Notes: generated by a model from the letters alone, not told the origin. Counted from the first letter of the stretch, positions 51,972 through 62,437 are shown. The stretch is 64,000 nucleotides of DNA from Prochlorococcus sp. AG-347-J14 (GCA_003281505.1 QCBU01000001.1:242638-306637); one strand, 5' to 3'. Numbers and translations: made by a program.

Positions 51972-52511
51972 TTGTTATTAAAAAAAATTTTTAAAAATTT
52001 GGCATTGAATATTCCCAATTTATTATCGATATCTCGCCTTTTCCTTGTATTTCCATTAATACTTTTTTTAGAAATTAACAGACCCATTTATGTATTTATA
52101 TTGATTATTATTGGCGGTTTAACTGATTATTTTGACGGGTTAATTGCAAGGAAATTTAATCTTAAAACCAGATTAGGAGCTATTCTTGATCCTTTAAGCG
52201 ATAAAGTATTCTATTTAATTCCTCTGACCTTCCTTTGTAAAAATAATTTCATACCCTTCTGGTCATTGTCATTAATTTTATTTAGAGAATTAATTATCTC
52301 AAGCCTAAGGAACTCTACAAAAGACGGCTTACCAGCATCAATGTTAGGAAAATATAAAACATTTTTCTTTTTTATTTCAGTAATTACCTTCTTTACACCA
52401 TTAAAAACTAGCTTATTGGATAATTTGGCTTTAATTTTTTATTGGTTAGGATTCATCCTGACTTTTGTGACTTTATTAGGCTATTTAAGAATTAAAAAGA
52501 ATATTATCTGA
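51972..52511 (+). CDS. pgsA: CDP-alcohol phosphatidyltransferase, phosphatidylglycerophosphate synthase-like
   Basis: This 179-residue membrane enzyme makes PG-phosphate, precursor of the phosphatidylglycerol essential to thylakoids. The family motif is intact: GGLTDYFDGLIARKFNLKTRLGA then ILDPLSDKVFYL, matching D-x2-D-G-x2-A-R-x8-G-x3-D-x3-D. The start is TTG at 51972. About five helices follow. It overlaps the convergent epimerase gene by 27 bp. Confidence 0.9.
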   Translation: MLLKKIFKNLALNIPNLLSISRLFLVFPLILFLEINRPIYVFILIIIGGLTDYFDGLIARKFNLKTRLGAILDPLSDKVFYLIPLTFLCKNNFIPFWSLSLILFRELIISSLRNSTKDGLPASMLGKYKTFFFFISVITFFTPLKTSLLDNLALIFYWLGFILTFVTLLGYLRIKKNII

Positions 52512-53411
52512 ATTTTCATCAAACTCCTGACTCTTTTTATTATTAAAATCATTCACAAAACTATCCTTCAGACCATTAAGTAAATCAAAAGTTGGCGCCC
52601 ACTCTAAATCACGTTTTATCTTAGAGATATCAGTCTGATAATGATTTAATCTAATTGGAAATCCCTTTCGAGACTTAGGATCTAATTTTTGATAATCAAA
52701 TGTTCTTAAAGAAATCTCATTTTGGTTTAATCCAAGAGCATTCGCACAGAAATAAATTAAACCCTTGATTGTTACTCCTTTTTCACCTGAACAATTGTAA
52801 ATATTATTTTTGGAATTTTCAAAATTTATGCACCTAATCATTACATCAGTTAGATCCGAAACATGGCCTAGCTGAGTAATTAAAGAACCGTCACCAGGAA
52901 TTGGTATAGATTTTTTAGTAAATAACCTTTCAAAAAACCAATTTTCAATTTTATTATAATTTCCTGGTCCATAAATATAAGTAGGTCTAAAACTCGTAAA
53001 AGGAATTTTTTGGTTTTTTAACCAATTTTCTGTCTCAAACTTTCCTTTATGCCTACTTTCCGGATCAATTGGATCAACTTCGGATAAGGGTAATTCACAA
53101 TTATCTTTATAAACACCTGCAGAGCTTACATATATAAATCTCTGGAAAGAGTTATCTAAATTCTCTATAAGAAGTTTTGTTTGTTCTAACTCTCGTCCAG
53201 AAATATCAAAAACAACATCATACTTTTCATTTCTTAGCTTGAAGATATCTTCTAAATTATTTCTATCACCCTTAATTAAATTTGTTTTTTCGGGATTACT
53301 TTTATTACCTCTTGTAAAAATATCAATATCATAATTTTTACTTAATAACTTTCCAACCAAAGACTTACCAACAAATCTAGTGCCACCCATTACAAGAATT
53401 TTCATATTCAA
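52485..53411 (-). CDS. NAD-dependent epimerase/dehydratase family protein, CSP41-like
   Basis: This 308-residue Rossmann-fold protein starts MKILVMGGTRFVGKSLVGKL with the GxxxxG loop. FIYVSSAGVYKDN contains the SDR Tyr, and SFRPTYIYGPGNYNKIENWF and RLNHYQTDISKIKRDLEW lie in the C-terminal half. The pattern fits cyanobacterial homologues of chloroplast CSP41 RNA-binding proteins, though a sugar epimerase role is equally possible. It overlaps the 3' end of pgsA. Confidence 0.84.
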   Translation of the reverse strand: MNMKILVMGGTRFVGKSLVGKLLSKNYDIDIFTRGNKSNPEKTNLIKGDRNNLEDIFKLRNEKYDVVFDISGRELEQTKLLIENLDNSFQRFIYVSSAGVYKDNCELPLSEVDPIDPESRHKGKFETENWLKNQKIPFTSFRPTYIYGPGNYNKIENWFFERLFTKKSIPIPGDGSLITQLGHVSDLTDVMIRCINFENSKNNIYNCSGEKGVTIKGLIYFCANALGLNQNEISLRTFDYQKLDPKSRKGFPIRLNHYQTDISKIKRDLEWAPTFDLLNGLKDSFVNDFNNKKSQEFDENSDNILFNS

Positions 53412-53497
53412 AAAATATTTAACTGAAGTAGTAATCTTAAATAGAATTACATATTGAATAGTACTACTAATAAGTAATTAATGAAAAGGATGATTCT

Positions 53498-54265
53498 ATG
53501 GACCTAATACCAGCAATTGATTTAATGAATGGTAAGTGTGTAAGGCTTTTTAAAGGCGACTTTAATAAAAGAAAAGACTTCACAAAAGAGCCTCATGAGC
53601 AAGCTAAATTTTGGGAAAGCGAAGGAGCAAAATATATACATATAGTTGATTTGGATGCTGCAAAAACTGGATCCCCAACAAACGATAAATCAATAAAAAA
53701 GATTGCAAAAACAGTTAACATACCTATTCAAATAGGTGGGGGGATAAGGTCTCAAGAAAGGATAGAACAATTATTTTCTTATGGTATTGAGAAAGTTATC
53801 ATGGGAACCTCCGCAATAGAAAATAAAGAACTAGTTAAAGACTTATCAAATAAATTTCCTGGAAGGATAATTGTTGGGATAGATGCAAAAGATGGAAAAG
53901 TGAGTACAAGGGGTTGGCTTGAGCAATCTAATATTTTTGCCACAGATCTCGTAAAGGAGTTTTCTTCATTTAAAATTGCTAGTTTTATTGTTACAGATAT
54001 AAATACAGATGGGACTTTAGAAGGGACAAATGAAGAATTCATAAAAAGCATACTTGAAATTACAGATATTCCAGTAATAGCTTCAGGAGGTGTTGGTTCA
54101 ATTTCTGATTTATTATCGTTAGTAAAATTTGAAAACTCTGGACTCTTTGGAGTAATAGTAGGTAAAGCTCTATATGAAAATAAATTCACAATAAACGAAG
54201 CGAATAATGTATTGTCAGCAGAGAGATTAAATGACTTTGATTCAAACATAAATTACTACGCTTAA
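53498..54265 (+). CDS. hisA: Phosphoribosylformimino-5-aminoimidazole carboxamide ribotide isomerase
   Basis: This 255-residue TIM-barrel isomerase catalyses the fourth step of histidine synthesis. MDLIPAIDLMNGKCVRLFKG carries the catalytic Asp, and IQIGGGIRSQERIEQL and IASGGVGSISDLLSL form the phosphate sites. The second catalytic acid lies in FIVTDINTDGTLEGTN. Confidence 0.96.
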   Translation: MDLIPAIDLMNGKCVRLFKGDFNKRKDFTKEPHEQAKFWESEGAKYIHIVDLDAAKTGSPTNDKSIKKIAKTVNIPIQIGGGIRSQERIEQLFSYGIEKVIMGTSAIENKELVKDLSNKFPGRIIVGIDAKDGKVSTRGWLEQSNIFATDLVKEFSSFKIASFIVTDINTDGTLEGTNEEFIKSILEITDIPVIASGGVGSISDLLSLVKFENSGLFGVIVGKALYENKFTINEANNVLSAERLNDFDSNINYYA

Positions 54266-54288
54266 AAGAGTATAAAAATTCTTTTAAG
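54261..54288 (+). terminator. AT-rich hairpin at the hisA stop codon
   Basis: CTTAAAAGA (54261-54269) pairs perfectly with TCTTTTAAG (54280-54288) and includes the hisA stop codon. The stem has few G-C pairs and lacks a clear T tract, so it is at best a weak terminator or 3'-end stabilising hairpin. Confidence 0.4.
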
Positions 54289-54344
54289 GCTGGTGTTTGC
54301 AGTAATTGTTAGTTAATTTTGAATAAGAGATAAGAAATCTAGTC

Positions 54345-55961
54345 TTGGAATTTATTTCAAAAAAATCGATATTGATTATTGCTCCAAGCTTAATAGCAGA
54401 ATCTTTATCGCTTAAGTTAACTTCTCTAGACCAAAATTTAGAAATTAATTTTAATAATGGAACAGGTGATAAAACTCCAGATTTAGTTATATGGAATGTT
54501 CTTAATTTCCAATCAGAAGATCTTGTAAGGTTAGAGTTTTTAAAATTAAGAGAAAGATATGATGAGTCAAAGTTTCTTATAATTCTCTCTGGAGAACTTG
54601 TTTATGAAGCAAATACCCCTCCATCGTTAAATGCTGAAGGTTTTCTTTTAAATCCCAGTGCAGAAAGAGTTCTTGAATCTATTGATACCATTTTAAATGG
54701 AGGAAGGGTATTTGATATTGAAAATAATTCCCGAGTTCAATTAGACAAAAATAAGCCTCTCTCTTTTAGTCAAAAAATTCTAACTTCAGGTCTTAAACAA
54801 ATCGATTCTGAAATTAATCATATATTCAACTATGTCAACTCTGATTCAACACCAGATTTTTATAAATTCATTTTAAAAGGAAGATTAAGAGAACTTATTA
54901 CTGCAAAATCTTTTCTAATTTTCTTATGGGGTAATTCACTAGAACTTTATACAGAGGCAGTTTACACTGAAAATAAAATTAATCTTGAAAATAAGAACAC
55001 TGTTTTCATAAAAGATAAAAACACCGCAGAAATATGGAATTTGATTTTAGATAGACTAAAAGAAAGGTATAGCTCAACTAACTTGCAGGTTGAATTTAAT
55101 AATTCATCAATAATCCTCTCTGGAATAAAGAAAGAATTCATTTCGCGACTAATTTGCAAAATGTTAGATGAGTTAGATAATTTAGTAAAAAATATTAAGG
55201 AAAACTATAAGGAGAAAGATTTTAAAGATGATTTAGATTCTCTTATAAAAGAACTTAAAGTTAATACAATTTCAAATATCACAGACAGTTATTTTCGATT
55301 AAAAAAAGGAGGCGAATCTATTTCAATAAATGATTTTATTTATAGTGAGGTAAGTTGCGAAGAGATAGATAGAGAATCACATGAATCAATAATGTTTATT
55401 GAGCCAATTATTAAAAATGAAGCTCTTGACTATGATGGGAAATTACTCCCTCTATATGAAACAGAATCGTTTTTGATCCTCGAAAATATAATTTCAAATT
55501 GGACAATAAGGAACTGTAATATATTAGCCTCTGAAATCTTTAATATTTGTTCTTCTTGGCCTGAATTAAGAACTGTACTTATAAATCCCGAATTACAATC
55601 GACAAGAAATTTTGAAAGATTTAGAAATAATATTAATAACTACAATCGCTGGCATGACTATATTTATATGCCTATCTACTTGTATGAGAGTAAACGAGAA
55701 TATATTGATATTATTGATAAAAAATTTACCCGTTACTTTAAAAATGAAAATAGGGAGAAAGAATTAGAGAATCTAGAATGGCTACAAAAACAAGTTACAT
55801 TGTTAGTTGAGATAAGAGATGCAGTAGCACCGCAGTTAGAAGTTGCTGTAAAGTATATCGGTAATCTTTTCGTAACTTTCCTTACAAAGGTCGTTGGCAA
55901 AGCTATTGGTTTAGTGGGGAAAGGAATCCTTCAAGGATTAGGAAGATCAAGTTCAAAGTAA
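54345..55961 (+). CDS. DUF3685 (Ycf55-related) protein
   Basis: This 538-residue cyanobacterial protein has an N-terminal receiver-like segment (SKKSILIIAPSLIAESLSLK, residues about 5-110) lacking a clear phospho-acceptor set. Most of the rest matches the DUF3685 pattern, with EWLQKQVTLLVEIRDAVAPQ and FVTFLTKVVGKAIGLVGKG at the C-terminus. Such proteins relate to plastid Ycf55. The start used is TTG at 54345. Function unknown. Confidence 0.78.
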   Translation: MEFISKKSILIIAPSLIAESLSLKLTSLDQNLEINFNNGTGDKTPDLVIWNVLNFQSEDLVRLEFLKLRERYDESKFLIILSGELVYEANTPPSLNAEGFLLNPSAERVLESIDTILNGGRVFDIENNSRVQLDKNKPLSFSQKILTSGLKQIDSEINHIFNYVNSDSTPDFYKFILKGRLRELITAKSFLIFLWGNSLELYTEAVYTENKINLENKNTVFIKDKNTAEIWNLILDRLKERYSSTNLQVEFNNSSIILSGIKKEFISRLICKMLDELDNLVKNIKENYKEKDFKDDLDSLIKELKVNTISNITDSYFRLKKGGESISINDFIYSEVSCEEIDRESHESIMFIEPIIKNEALDYDGKLLPLYETESFLILENIISNWTIRNCNILASEIFNICSSWPELRTVLINPELQSTRNFERFRNNINNYNRWHDYIYMPIYLYESKREYIDIIDKKFTRYFKNENREKELENLEWLQKQVTLLVEIRDAVAPQLEVAVKYIGNLFVTFLTKVVGKAIGLVGKGILQGLGRSSSK

Positions 55962-55975
55962 GTTTTTAAACTTTA

Positions 55976-56524
55976 ATGAAAATAATTCAATGGATCCTAA
56001 TAGCATTAATTTTCTTAAGTCCATATAAAGCAAATGCATCTAGAGATTCTGATAGTTACGATGGCAACATCTTTCCTATATACGCGGGAAATGGGGCTAT
56101 AGTTCCTCCCCAGACAACTCTTCAGGAATCATTAAAAAATAAAAGAGTAGCAGTTTTATTTTTTTATCTTGACGATAGCTCAGATAGTAAAGCTATGGCT
56201 CCGATAATATCTGGTTTAGATTTGATATGGAGAAATAATATAGATATCATTGCTCTAACTACTGATGAATTACAGGATAAAGAAAAGTCTGATCTTAGAA
56301 ATGAACCTAATTATTATTGGAACGGATTAATTCCACAAACCGTAATTTTAAATAGCGATGGTGAAGTTAAATTTGATGAAAATGGAATGATTAATATCGA
56401 TGAATTAAACAAGGTTATAGGAGAACTAAAAGGAATAAATATAGAAGATACGACATTTTCTGTAGAGAGTTTTAATGAATACAACAGTATAATTTCAAAA
56501 AAAAAAGATAAAAACAAAAATTAA
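55976..56524 (+). CDS. Thioredoxin-fold lumenal or periplasmic protein lacking CxxC
   Basis: This 182-residue protein has a signal peptide (IIQWILIALIFLSPYKANA). The mature part has a YAGNGAIVPPQTTLQE segment, a VAVLFFYLDDSSDSKAMAP strand-helix of thioredoxin type, and GLIPQTVILNSDGEV with the cis-Pro position. The CxxC is replaced by DSSDSK-type sequence, so it is probably non-redox. It lies 14 bp after the DUF3685 gene and 7 bp before the CofE-like gene. Confidence 0.75.
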   Translation: MKIIQWILIALIFLSPYKANASRDSDSYDGNIFPIYAGNGAIVPPQTTLQESLKNKRVAVLFFYLDDSSDSKAMAPIISGLDLIWRNNIDIIALTTDELQDKEKSDLRNEPNYYWNGLIPQTVILNSDGEVKFDENGMINIDELNKVIGELKGINIEDTTFSVESFNEYNSIISKKKDKNKN

Positions 56525-56531
56525 TTAAAAA

Positions 56532-57698
56532 ATGATATTAATAAATATCCTCTTATTTCTTTTATTTTTTTTAATTCTTTCAGATTTATATATTAAAAAC
56601 TCACCCAAATCAAAGTTAAATCTGGTACCTATAAATTACAAAATCAAAAAAAAAGATGGTTTAAACGAATTAATTATTGATTTAAAAATAACTAATAAAA
56701 GTAAAACCAAAGAGACGATGGTATCTAATATTAATTTTGAATTAGATTTTTTTAAAAATAAAGGTAACGAATATTCCCAAAATTTTAATTATCAAGAAGA
56801 TATTTATATATATGAAAATAATAAAATTAAGAATTTAAATAATTACTGGCCAACAACAATTATCAAGTCAAATTCAGAATTATTTGTAAGAATCATATAT
56901 AAATTTAGCAATAATAATTTTAGAAAAAAAATAAAATATCTATGGTTAAAAGTATTTTGGGAGAACTATGGACATTTTGGTATTTCAAATAATAAGGATT
57001 GTTTTTTAATTAATTTAAATGGTCAAAAACAAAGGCCGAAAGAAGTTTTTGAAATTACTTTAAATAATAAATATAAAGCTTTTGCTATTAAAACTGATAT
57101 ACTTGGTTGCTTTGATAATCCGGTAAGTACTGTGATTGAATACTGCAAAGGAATTGTAGAAAAAAATGATATTTTAACAATCGGCGAGAGTCCGCTAGCG
57201 ATTATGCAAAATAGATATATTTCCCCTGAAAATTTAGAATATAGTTTATTTTCGAAAGCTTTATGTTATTTTTTTCACCCTACAAGCAGTCTCGCAACAG
57301 CTTGCGGAATGCAATTATTAATAAATAGAATCGGAGTCACAAGAATAACCTTTGCACTATTAATTGGATTTCTCTTCAAATTAGTTGGTATTAAAGGTAT
57401 GTTTTATAGGTTAACTGGTTCAGAATCATCCCTCATTGATGATATAAGCGGCACAGTTACACCTTACGACAAGAGTATAGTTATGGGTCCTCTCAATGCG
57501 GATTTATTTTGCAAGGAGGTCTCGAACTATCTAAATATAGATGTTGCTGTTGTCGATGTTAATGATCTTGGAGGTGTGAAAGTCTTAGCAAGTTCAAGTA
57601 AAAAAGTAAATAAAATACTTAAAAGAAACTTATTATCTAATCCAGCTGGCAATGGAGATGAAAAAACCCCTATAGTATTAATAAGAGAAAAAAAGTAA
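56532..57698 (+). CDS. F420-0:gamma-glutamyl ligase (CofE)-like protein with N-terminal anchor
   Basis: This 388-residue protein starts with a membrane anchor (residues 2-20). A beta-type extracellular domain follows, up to about 170, and then a CofE-like domain. The latter has IKTDILGCFDNPVSTVIEYC, GDILTIGE-type and ESPLAIMQNRYISPENLE segments, and LIDDISGTVTPYDKSIVMGP. It is probably cyanobacterial and not linked to F420 genes here. The biochemical role is unknown. Confidence 0.72.
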   Translation: MILINILLFLLFFLILSDLYIKNSPKSKLNLVPINYKIKKKDGLNELIIDLKITNKSKTKETMVSNINFELDFFKNKGNEYSQNFNYQEDIYIYENNKIKNLNNYWPTTIIKSNSELFVRIIYKFSNNNFRKKIKYLWLKVFWENYGHFGISNNKDCFLINLNGQKQRPKEVFEITLNNKYKAFAIKTDILGCFDNPVSTVIEYCKGIVEKNDILTIGESPLAIMQNRYISPENLEYSLFSKALCYFFHPTSSLATACGMQLLINRIGVTRITFALLIGFLFKLVGIKGMFYRLTGSESSLIDDISGTVTPYDKSIVMGPLNADLFCKEVSNYLNIDVAVVDVNDLGGVKVLASSSKKVNKILKRNLLSNPAGNGDEKTPIVLIREKK

Positions 57699-58754
57699 AT
57701 GAAAAAAGATACCTCTTATTCTTTTCAATCTAAAAAAGGAATGGATGTAACTTTTGAAGAACTCCATATACGTCACATTAATCTTTTAATAGATATTAAA
57801 AATAAGGAATTGAATAATTGGTTTTTAAAGATGGCAATTATCAATACCTTTGATGACTTAAAAATCTTCTTGAATAATCTTAAGAAAAATAAAAATAAAT
57901 GCATAATTGCTATATATGGAAACGAAATTATCGGTTATTTGAACATTTTCCCTTTAAACAAAAAAGAGACTTGCTTAAAAATATCTAAGCCCAAGTTGAT
58001 AAATAGCAAGTGTTCTTTAACCGATAAACAATTAACTTTAGGATTGATAAAAAAATCTATCTCAATAAAAGAAATCAAAACTTCAAGTTGGATAATTAAT
58101 TCAGATATAAATAATGTTGACCTCATATCAAACTCAAGAGAATTAGGCTTTCAACCTTTTGGAGAGATAATACTTTGGGATGGTTCTGATCTAAATAAAC
58201 CTAAAAATCAAAATACAAATGCCTATACATTAATAAATGAATTCCAAAACATAAATAAACAAAATATATTAAAAATAGTTAATTTCATAAGATCAAATCA
58301 ATCTCCCTTAATAAGAAATATTTTAGATTTTGATCAAGACGACATTCTTAAAAGAAATAACTCTAAGAGTGGTGCCTTGATATATGAAAATTCAGTTTTA
58401 TGTACAATTTTAAAAGATATTAATTATCAAAATGAAGAAATTTATACTTTAACTATAAGTAGATATTGGGATAAGAGATTCAATTCAATATTAAAAGAAT
58501 TTATAAAAAGATTTTTTGAAAAATCACCTGTTTCATATTTAAAAACCTATAAAGAAAATTCTCAATTAAATGTTTTTCTCGAAGAGTGTAATATCAAAGA
58601 AAAAAATCAAGAAATAATTCTTATTAGGAACACAATAATTAAGAATGAATCCAAACAAGTAAATATAATAAATCAATCTTTGGAATCAATCTTTGAAAAA
58701 TTAAGTCCTCAAGGTAATCCATATCCATCTCCTTTTCCATTAAAAACAAAGTGA
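57699..58754 (+). CDS. Probable GNAT-like cyanobacterial protein (351 aa)
   Basis: The protein has a weak acyltransferase-like beginning ([39 protein letters not shown]) and a duplicated-looking second half ([20 protein letters not shown]). The characteristic acetyl-CoA loop is not obvious, so GNAT is tentative. It lies immediately after the CofE-like gene and overlaps ruvX by 4 bp. Confidence 0.6.
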   Translation: MKKDTSYSFQSKKGMDVTFEELHIRHINLLIDIKNKELNNWFLKMAIINTFDDLKIFLNNLKKNKNKCIIAIYGNEIIGYLNIFPLNKKETCLKISKPKLINSKCSLTDKQLTLGLIKKSISIKEIKTSSWIINSDINNVDLISNSRELGFQPFGEIILWDGSDLNKPKNQNTNAYTLINEFQNINKQNILKIVNFIRSNQSPLIRNILDFDQDDILKRNNSKSGALIYENSVLCTILKDINYQNEEIYTLTISRYWDKRFNSILKEFIKRFFEKSPVSYLKTYKENSQLNVFLEECNIKEKNQEIILIRNTIIKNESKQVNIINQSLESIFEKLSPQGNPYPSPFPLKTK

Positions 58755-59212
58755 AATTTTGCAAACCCAAACCCAAGTCAATTTTGAGTTTGGATATAGG
58801 TACCAAAAGAATAGGATTAGCTTATTGTGATCCCCTCTGCATAACATCAAATATACTTCCAGCAGTAAAACGATTTGAAAATAATCAAGAGATTAAAATC
58901 ATTAGAAATTATATAAATGAATTTAATTTGACTGGTTTTATTGTGGGTATACCGCTTGATGAGGAGGGTCAAATGACCACTCAAGCTATTGACTGTAAAA
59001 ATTACGGTAAATTACTTTCAAATGAATTAAAGCTTCCATTTTCTTATGTCAACGAACATAGTTCAACTTGGGAATCTTCAGAAAGATTTGGAATAAAAAA
59101 AGATAAATCCGGATTGATTGATAGTTTTTCAGCAAAAATAATACTTGAACAATGGATCGAAGAAGGTCCTGAATTAGAAGAAATAGCTGGTAAACGTCAG
59201 ATAAAATATTAG
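58751..59212 (+). CDS. ruvX: Putative pre-16S rRNA nuclease YqgF (RuvX)
   Basis: This RNase H-fold protein of 153 residues has [17 protein letters not shown] with the catalytic Asp, [14 protein letters not shown], and [10 protein letters not shown] with the conserved Glu, then a C-terminal [11 protein letters not shown] helix. Length is normal. The start is GTG at 58751, overlapping the preceding gene. It is probably involved in 16S rRNA 5'-end processing. Confidence 0.92.
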   Translation: MKFCKPKPKSILSLDIGTKRIGLAYCDPLCITSNILPAVKRFENNQEIKIIRNYINEFNLTGFIVGIPLDEEGQMTTQAIDCKNYGKLLSNELKLPFSYVNEHSSTWESSERFGIKKDKSGLIDSFSAKIILEQWIEEGPELEEIAGKRQIKY

Positions 59213-59238
59213 TATTAAAAAGGTTAGATAATTTTTAA

Positions 59239-59775
59239 ATGAAAGAAGCCAATTCAAATGATAATTATGATGCACAGACTCTTTTATTAAATGACTCAAA
59301 TGGAAACGAGCTATTTTGTTATCTTGAACAATTAGTAAGTGTTGAAGGCCAAGAATATGCTTTATTAACGCCAGTTGATACACCAGTAAGTCTTTTTAAG
59401 ATAAATGAAAAAGATGAACCTGAACTAATTGAGAAAATAGATAAAAATGAACAAATACTAAAAAATGCTGAAGCAGTCCTTCAAGAACATGATCTAAGAC
59501 TTATCAGATCAGCAGTTACATTAACAGTATCAGGAGAACTTGAAGAACCAAGTTACGATGAATTAGAAGAAGATTACGCCGATGATGATAGTGAGAGTTA
59601 TGAATTGCTCGTTAACTTTAATCTTTTTGACCAAGAATATGGCTTATATATACCACTAGATCCTTTTTTTATTGTTGGTAAATTAAAAGACAATGGTGCC
59701 TTATTAGTTGAAGATGATGAATTCGATAAAATTCAACCTTTGATTGAAACTGAGCTTGAAAAAAGTAGTTCTTAA
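59239..59775 (+). CDS. DUF3727 (DUF1292-related) protein
   Basis: This 178-residue acidic cyanobacterial protein has a DUF1292-like beginning (QTLLLNDSNGNELFCYLEQL, EYALLTPVDTPVSLF) and a second similar half with LLVNFNLFDQEYGLYIPLDP. The acidic linker EELEEDYADDDSES separates them. Function is unknown. It lies between ruvX and yqeG, an order common in cyanobacteria. Confidence 0.82.
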   Translation: MKEANSNDNYDAQTLLLNDSNGNELFCYLEQLVSVEGQEYALLTPVDTPVSLFKINEKDEPELIEKIDKNEQILKNAEAVLQEHDLRLIRSAVTLTVSGELEEPSYDELEEDYADDDSESYELLVNFNLFDQEYGLYIPLDPFFIVGKLKDNGALLVEDDEFDKIQPLIETELEKSSS

Positions 59776-59780
59776 AATAA

Positions 59781-60275
59781 ATGAGATCTATCCTAAATAT
59801 CAATTGGGATTCAGACTTGCCAATATATAATATTTCTCAATCTGAGTTGCAAAAAAAAGGAATTAATTCTTTATTGCTAGACGTGGATGGGACTCTAGTA
59901 AATAGAAAATCAAATATGATCCCAAAAGCTGTAAAAAATTGGATCATAGAATCTAAAAAACTTTTCTCCTTATATCTAATAAGTAATAATCCATCAAAAA
60001 AAAGAATCGCAAAAATAGCGAAAGAATTAAATTTAAGGTATAAATACAATGCATCAAAACCTAGAAAAAAAGTAACTTTGTCTGCTATCAAAGAAATTGG
60101 CAGAGAGCCAAAAAATATAGCCATTATTGGCGACAGAATTTTTACAGATATAATTGTTGGGAATAGATGTGATATAAAAACAATATTAGTTAAAAGATTA
60201 AATAGAGATGGCTTGCCTATAAAATTTAATTTAACTTTGACAATAGAAAAATTAATTTCTCATTTTATAAAATGA
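59781..60275 (+). CDS. YqeG-family HAD IIIA phosphatase
   Basis: This 164-residue HAD phosphatase has motif [14 protein letters not shown], motif [14 protein letters not shown], a Lys motif ([10 protein letters not shown]) and motif [18 protein letters not shown]. It resembles the family of bacterial YqeG and plant plastidial PG-phosphate phosphatase PTPMT-like PGPP1, so it may act in phosphatidylglycerol synthesis together with pgsA. It overlaps proB by 4 bp. Confidence 0.82.
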   Translation: MRSILNINWDSDLPIYNISQSELQKKGINSLLLDVDGTLVNRKSNMIPKAVKNWIIESKKLFSLYLISNNPSKKRIAKIAKELNLRYKYNASKPRKKVTLSAIKEIGREPKNIAIIGDRIFTDIIVGNRCDIKTILVKRLNRDGLPIKFNLTLTIEKLISHFIK

Positions 60276-61354
60276 AAACTTGGGTTATAAAAATTGGTAC
60301 TAGTATTTTAAGAGGAACAGAGGGAACATCTACAGAAGAAGTTATTGAAAACCTTTCTAGATCCTTTACAAGTTTTCTTTCAAAAGGAAACAAGTTAATT
60401 TTAGTAACTAGTGGAGCCGTTGGATTAGGTTGCCAGAAGTTAAATATTAAAACAAGACCAAATGATTTAAGTACCCTTCAAGCTACTGCTGCAGTAGGTC
60501 AAGTTAATTTAATGTCCATATACGATAAAGTATTTAATAAATTAGGTCTTAATATTGCTCAAATTTTAATAACTAAAGCTGATTTCAATTCACGAGAATC
60601 CTTTAATAACGCTTCTAAAACTTTAAAAAGATTAATCGAGTTGAATGTTATTCCAATAGTAAATGAAAATGATACCGTAGCAAATGAAGAGCTTAAATAT
60701 GGAGATAATGATACCCTCTCTGCTTTAGTTGCCTTGGCTATAAATGCTAACAAGCTTATTTTATTAACCGATATTGAAAATCTATACTCAAAAGATCCAC
60801 GTAATAATAAAGATGCGCAACCTATTAAAGAAGTTCATAATAGTGAATTAAAGGAAATTAAAGATAAAAATATTCAAAACTCAAATAATGAATGGGGGAC
60901 AGGAGGAATTTCTACAAAATTAATTTCTGCAGAAATAGCAACAAAAGGAGGAATCGAAGTCCAACTAGTTGATGGAACTAATAAAAATAACTTAATTGAA
61001 ATATTTAATGGTAATAAAATTGGAACTATATTTTATCCAGTAGAAAAACCTATTGGAAACAAAAAAAGTTGGCTTTCACATGCAATTCAAACAGTAGGGA
61101 AAATTACTTTAGATGATGGCGCTTCTTTTGCAATTAAAAAAAAAGGTGCCTCACTTTTAGCGGTTGGTGTTAAGAATGTAGAAGGAAACTTTACGATTAA
61201 TCAGGCAGTTAAAATCGTAAATACAAATGATAAAGAAGTTGCAAAAGGTTTAGTATCAATAAGTAGCGACAAATTAAGAAGTATCTTAAATAATAATGAA
61301 AATAACAACTCCTCGATAATTGTCGTTCATAGAGATGTTCTTGCCCTCTCTTAG
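60272..61354 (+). CDS. proB: Glutamate 5-kinase
   Basis: ProB is the first enzyme of proline synthesis. The 360-residue protein has [45 protein letters not shown] and [20 protein letters not shown]-terminal PUA domain (about residues 265-350) starts near [11 protein letters not shown]. It overlaps yqeG and is followed by lpxD after 20 bp. Confidence 0.96.
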   Translation: MKTWVIKIGTSILRGTEGTSTEEVIENLSRSFTSFLSKGNKLILVTSGAVGLGCQKLNIKTRPNDLSTLQATAAVGQVNLMSIYDKVFNKLGLNIAQILITKADFNSRESFNNASKTLKRLIELNVIPIVNENDTVANEELKYGDNDTLSALVALAINANKLILLTDIENLYSKDPRNNKDAQPIKEVHNSELKEIKDKNIQNSNNEWGTGGISTKLISAEIATKGGIEVQLVDGTNKNNLIEIFNGNKIGTIFYPVEKPIGNKKSWLSHAIQTVGKITLDDGASFAIKKKGASLLAVGVKNVEGNFTINQAVKIVNTNDKEVAKGLVSISSDKLRSILNNNENNNSSIIVVHRDVLALS

Positions 61355-61374
61355 AAAAAAATTAAAACTGAAAA

Positions 61375-62409
61375 ATGCTTTTAAGTGATTTAGTTGATCT
61401 AATAAAAAAAGGAAATTCAAATTTTATTAGTGCCAATATTTTTGAAGATTTAAATATAGATGATGCTGCCTCATTAGATGCCGCAGTTAAACATCAAATT
61501 TCCTTTTTAGAAGAAAATAATATTCTTAAAGAAAAATTAGATCAAACTAAAGCATCAGCAATAATAACTACTAACAACGATGAAATCGTTAGTGCCCTAA
61601 AAAAACTCAATATATCAAACATAATCGTTAAAAACCCAAGAATTGCATTTGCAGAAGTATTGGATTATTTATATAAAACTATCAATTTCAAACCAGGAAT
61701 TCATGCTTCAGCAGTTATAGATAAAACAGCAATAATTGGAGCAGATTGCCATATTGGACCTAATGTCTATATTGGAGAAAATACCGTAATTGGAGACAAT
61801 AATCATATTCTTCCTGGATCATCAATTTTAGGTAATGTTCGAATAGGAAATAATAATATAATTCATCCAAATTGTGTTATTTACGAAAATACCACTCTAA
61901 AAAATAATTGTGTAATTAATTCAAATTCTGTTATTGGATCAGAGGGGTTTGGTTTTATTCCTGAAAATGGCAAATGGGTAAAGATGCCGCAAAAAGGTGG
62001 TGTAAAAATAATGAGTTTTGTAGAAATTGGAACTAATTGTTGTATTGATAGACCCGCAGTTGGATTTACTTTTATTGATGAGGGAACAAAGTTGGATAAT
62101 TTAATACAAATAGGTCATGGCGTAAAAATTGGAAAGAATTGTGCATTTGCTGCTCAAGTTGGTATCGCTGGAGGAGCAAATATTGGAGATGGTGTTATTT
62201 TGGCAGGGCAAGTAGGAGTCAATAATAGAGTAAAAGTTGGTAACAATGTCATTGCGAGTTCAAAATGCGGAATCCATTGTGACATTGAAGATGGCAAGGT
62301 AGTAAGTGGTTTCCCCGCGATGGAAAATAAATCATGGCTAAGGAGTTCAAGTATTTTTAAAAAATTACCAGAATTAGCAAAAAAACTTAGACAATTAGAC
62401 AAGCAATAA
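61375..62409 (+). CDS. lpxD: UDP-3-O-acylglucosamine N-acyltransferase
   Basis: LpxD adds the N-linked acyl chain in lipid A synthesis. The 344-residue protein has an N-terminal uridine-binding domain and then a left-handed beta-helix of hexapeptide repeats, visible as IIGADCHIGPNVYIGENTVI and IGHGVKIGKNCAFAAQVGI. The catalytic His lies in the IGHG segment. It confirms that this organism makes a lipid A-type envelope. Confidence 0.94.
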   Translation: MLLSDLVDLIKKGNSNFISANIFEDLNIDDAASLDAAVKHQISFLEENNILKEKLDQTKASAIITTNNDEIVSALKKLNISNIIVKNPRIAFAEVLDYLYKTINFKPGIHASAVIDKTAIIGADCHIGPNVYIGENTVIGDNNHILPGSSILGNVRIGNNNIIHPNCVIYENTTLKNNCVINSNSVIGSEGFGFIPENGKWVKMPQKGGVKIMSFVEIGTNCCIDRPAVGFTFIDEGTKLDNLIQIGHGVKIGKNCAFAAQVGIAGGANIGDGVILAGQVGVNNRVKVGNNVIASSKCGIHCDIEDGKVVSGFPAMENKSWLRSSSIFKKLPELAKKLRQLDKQ

Positions 62410-62437
62410 TTTATTGTTCTATTAAACAAAAATTTAA

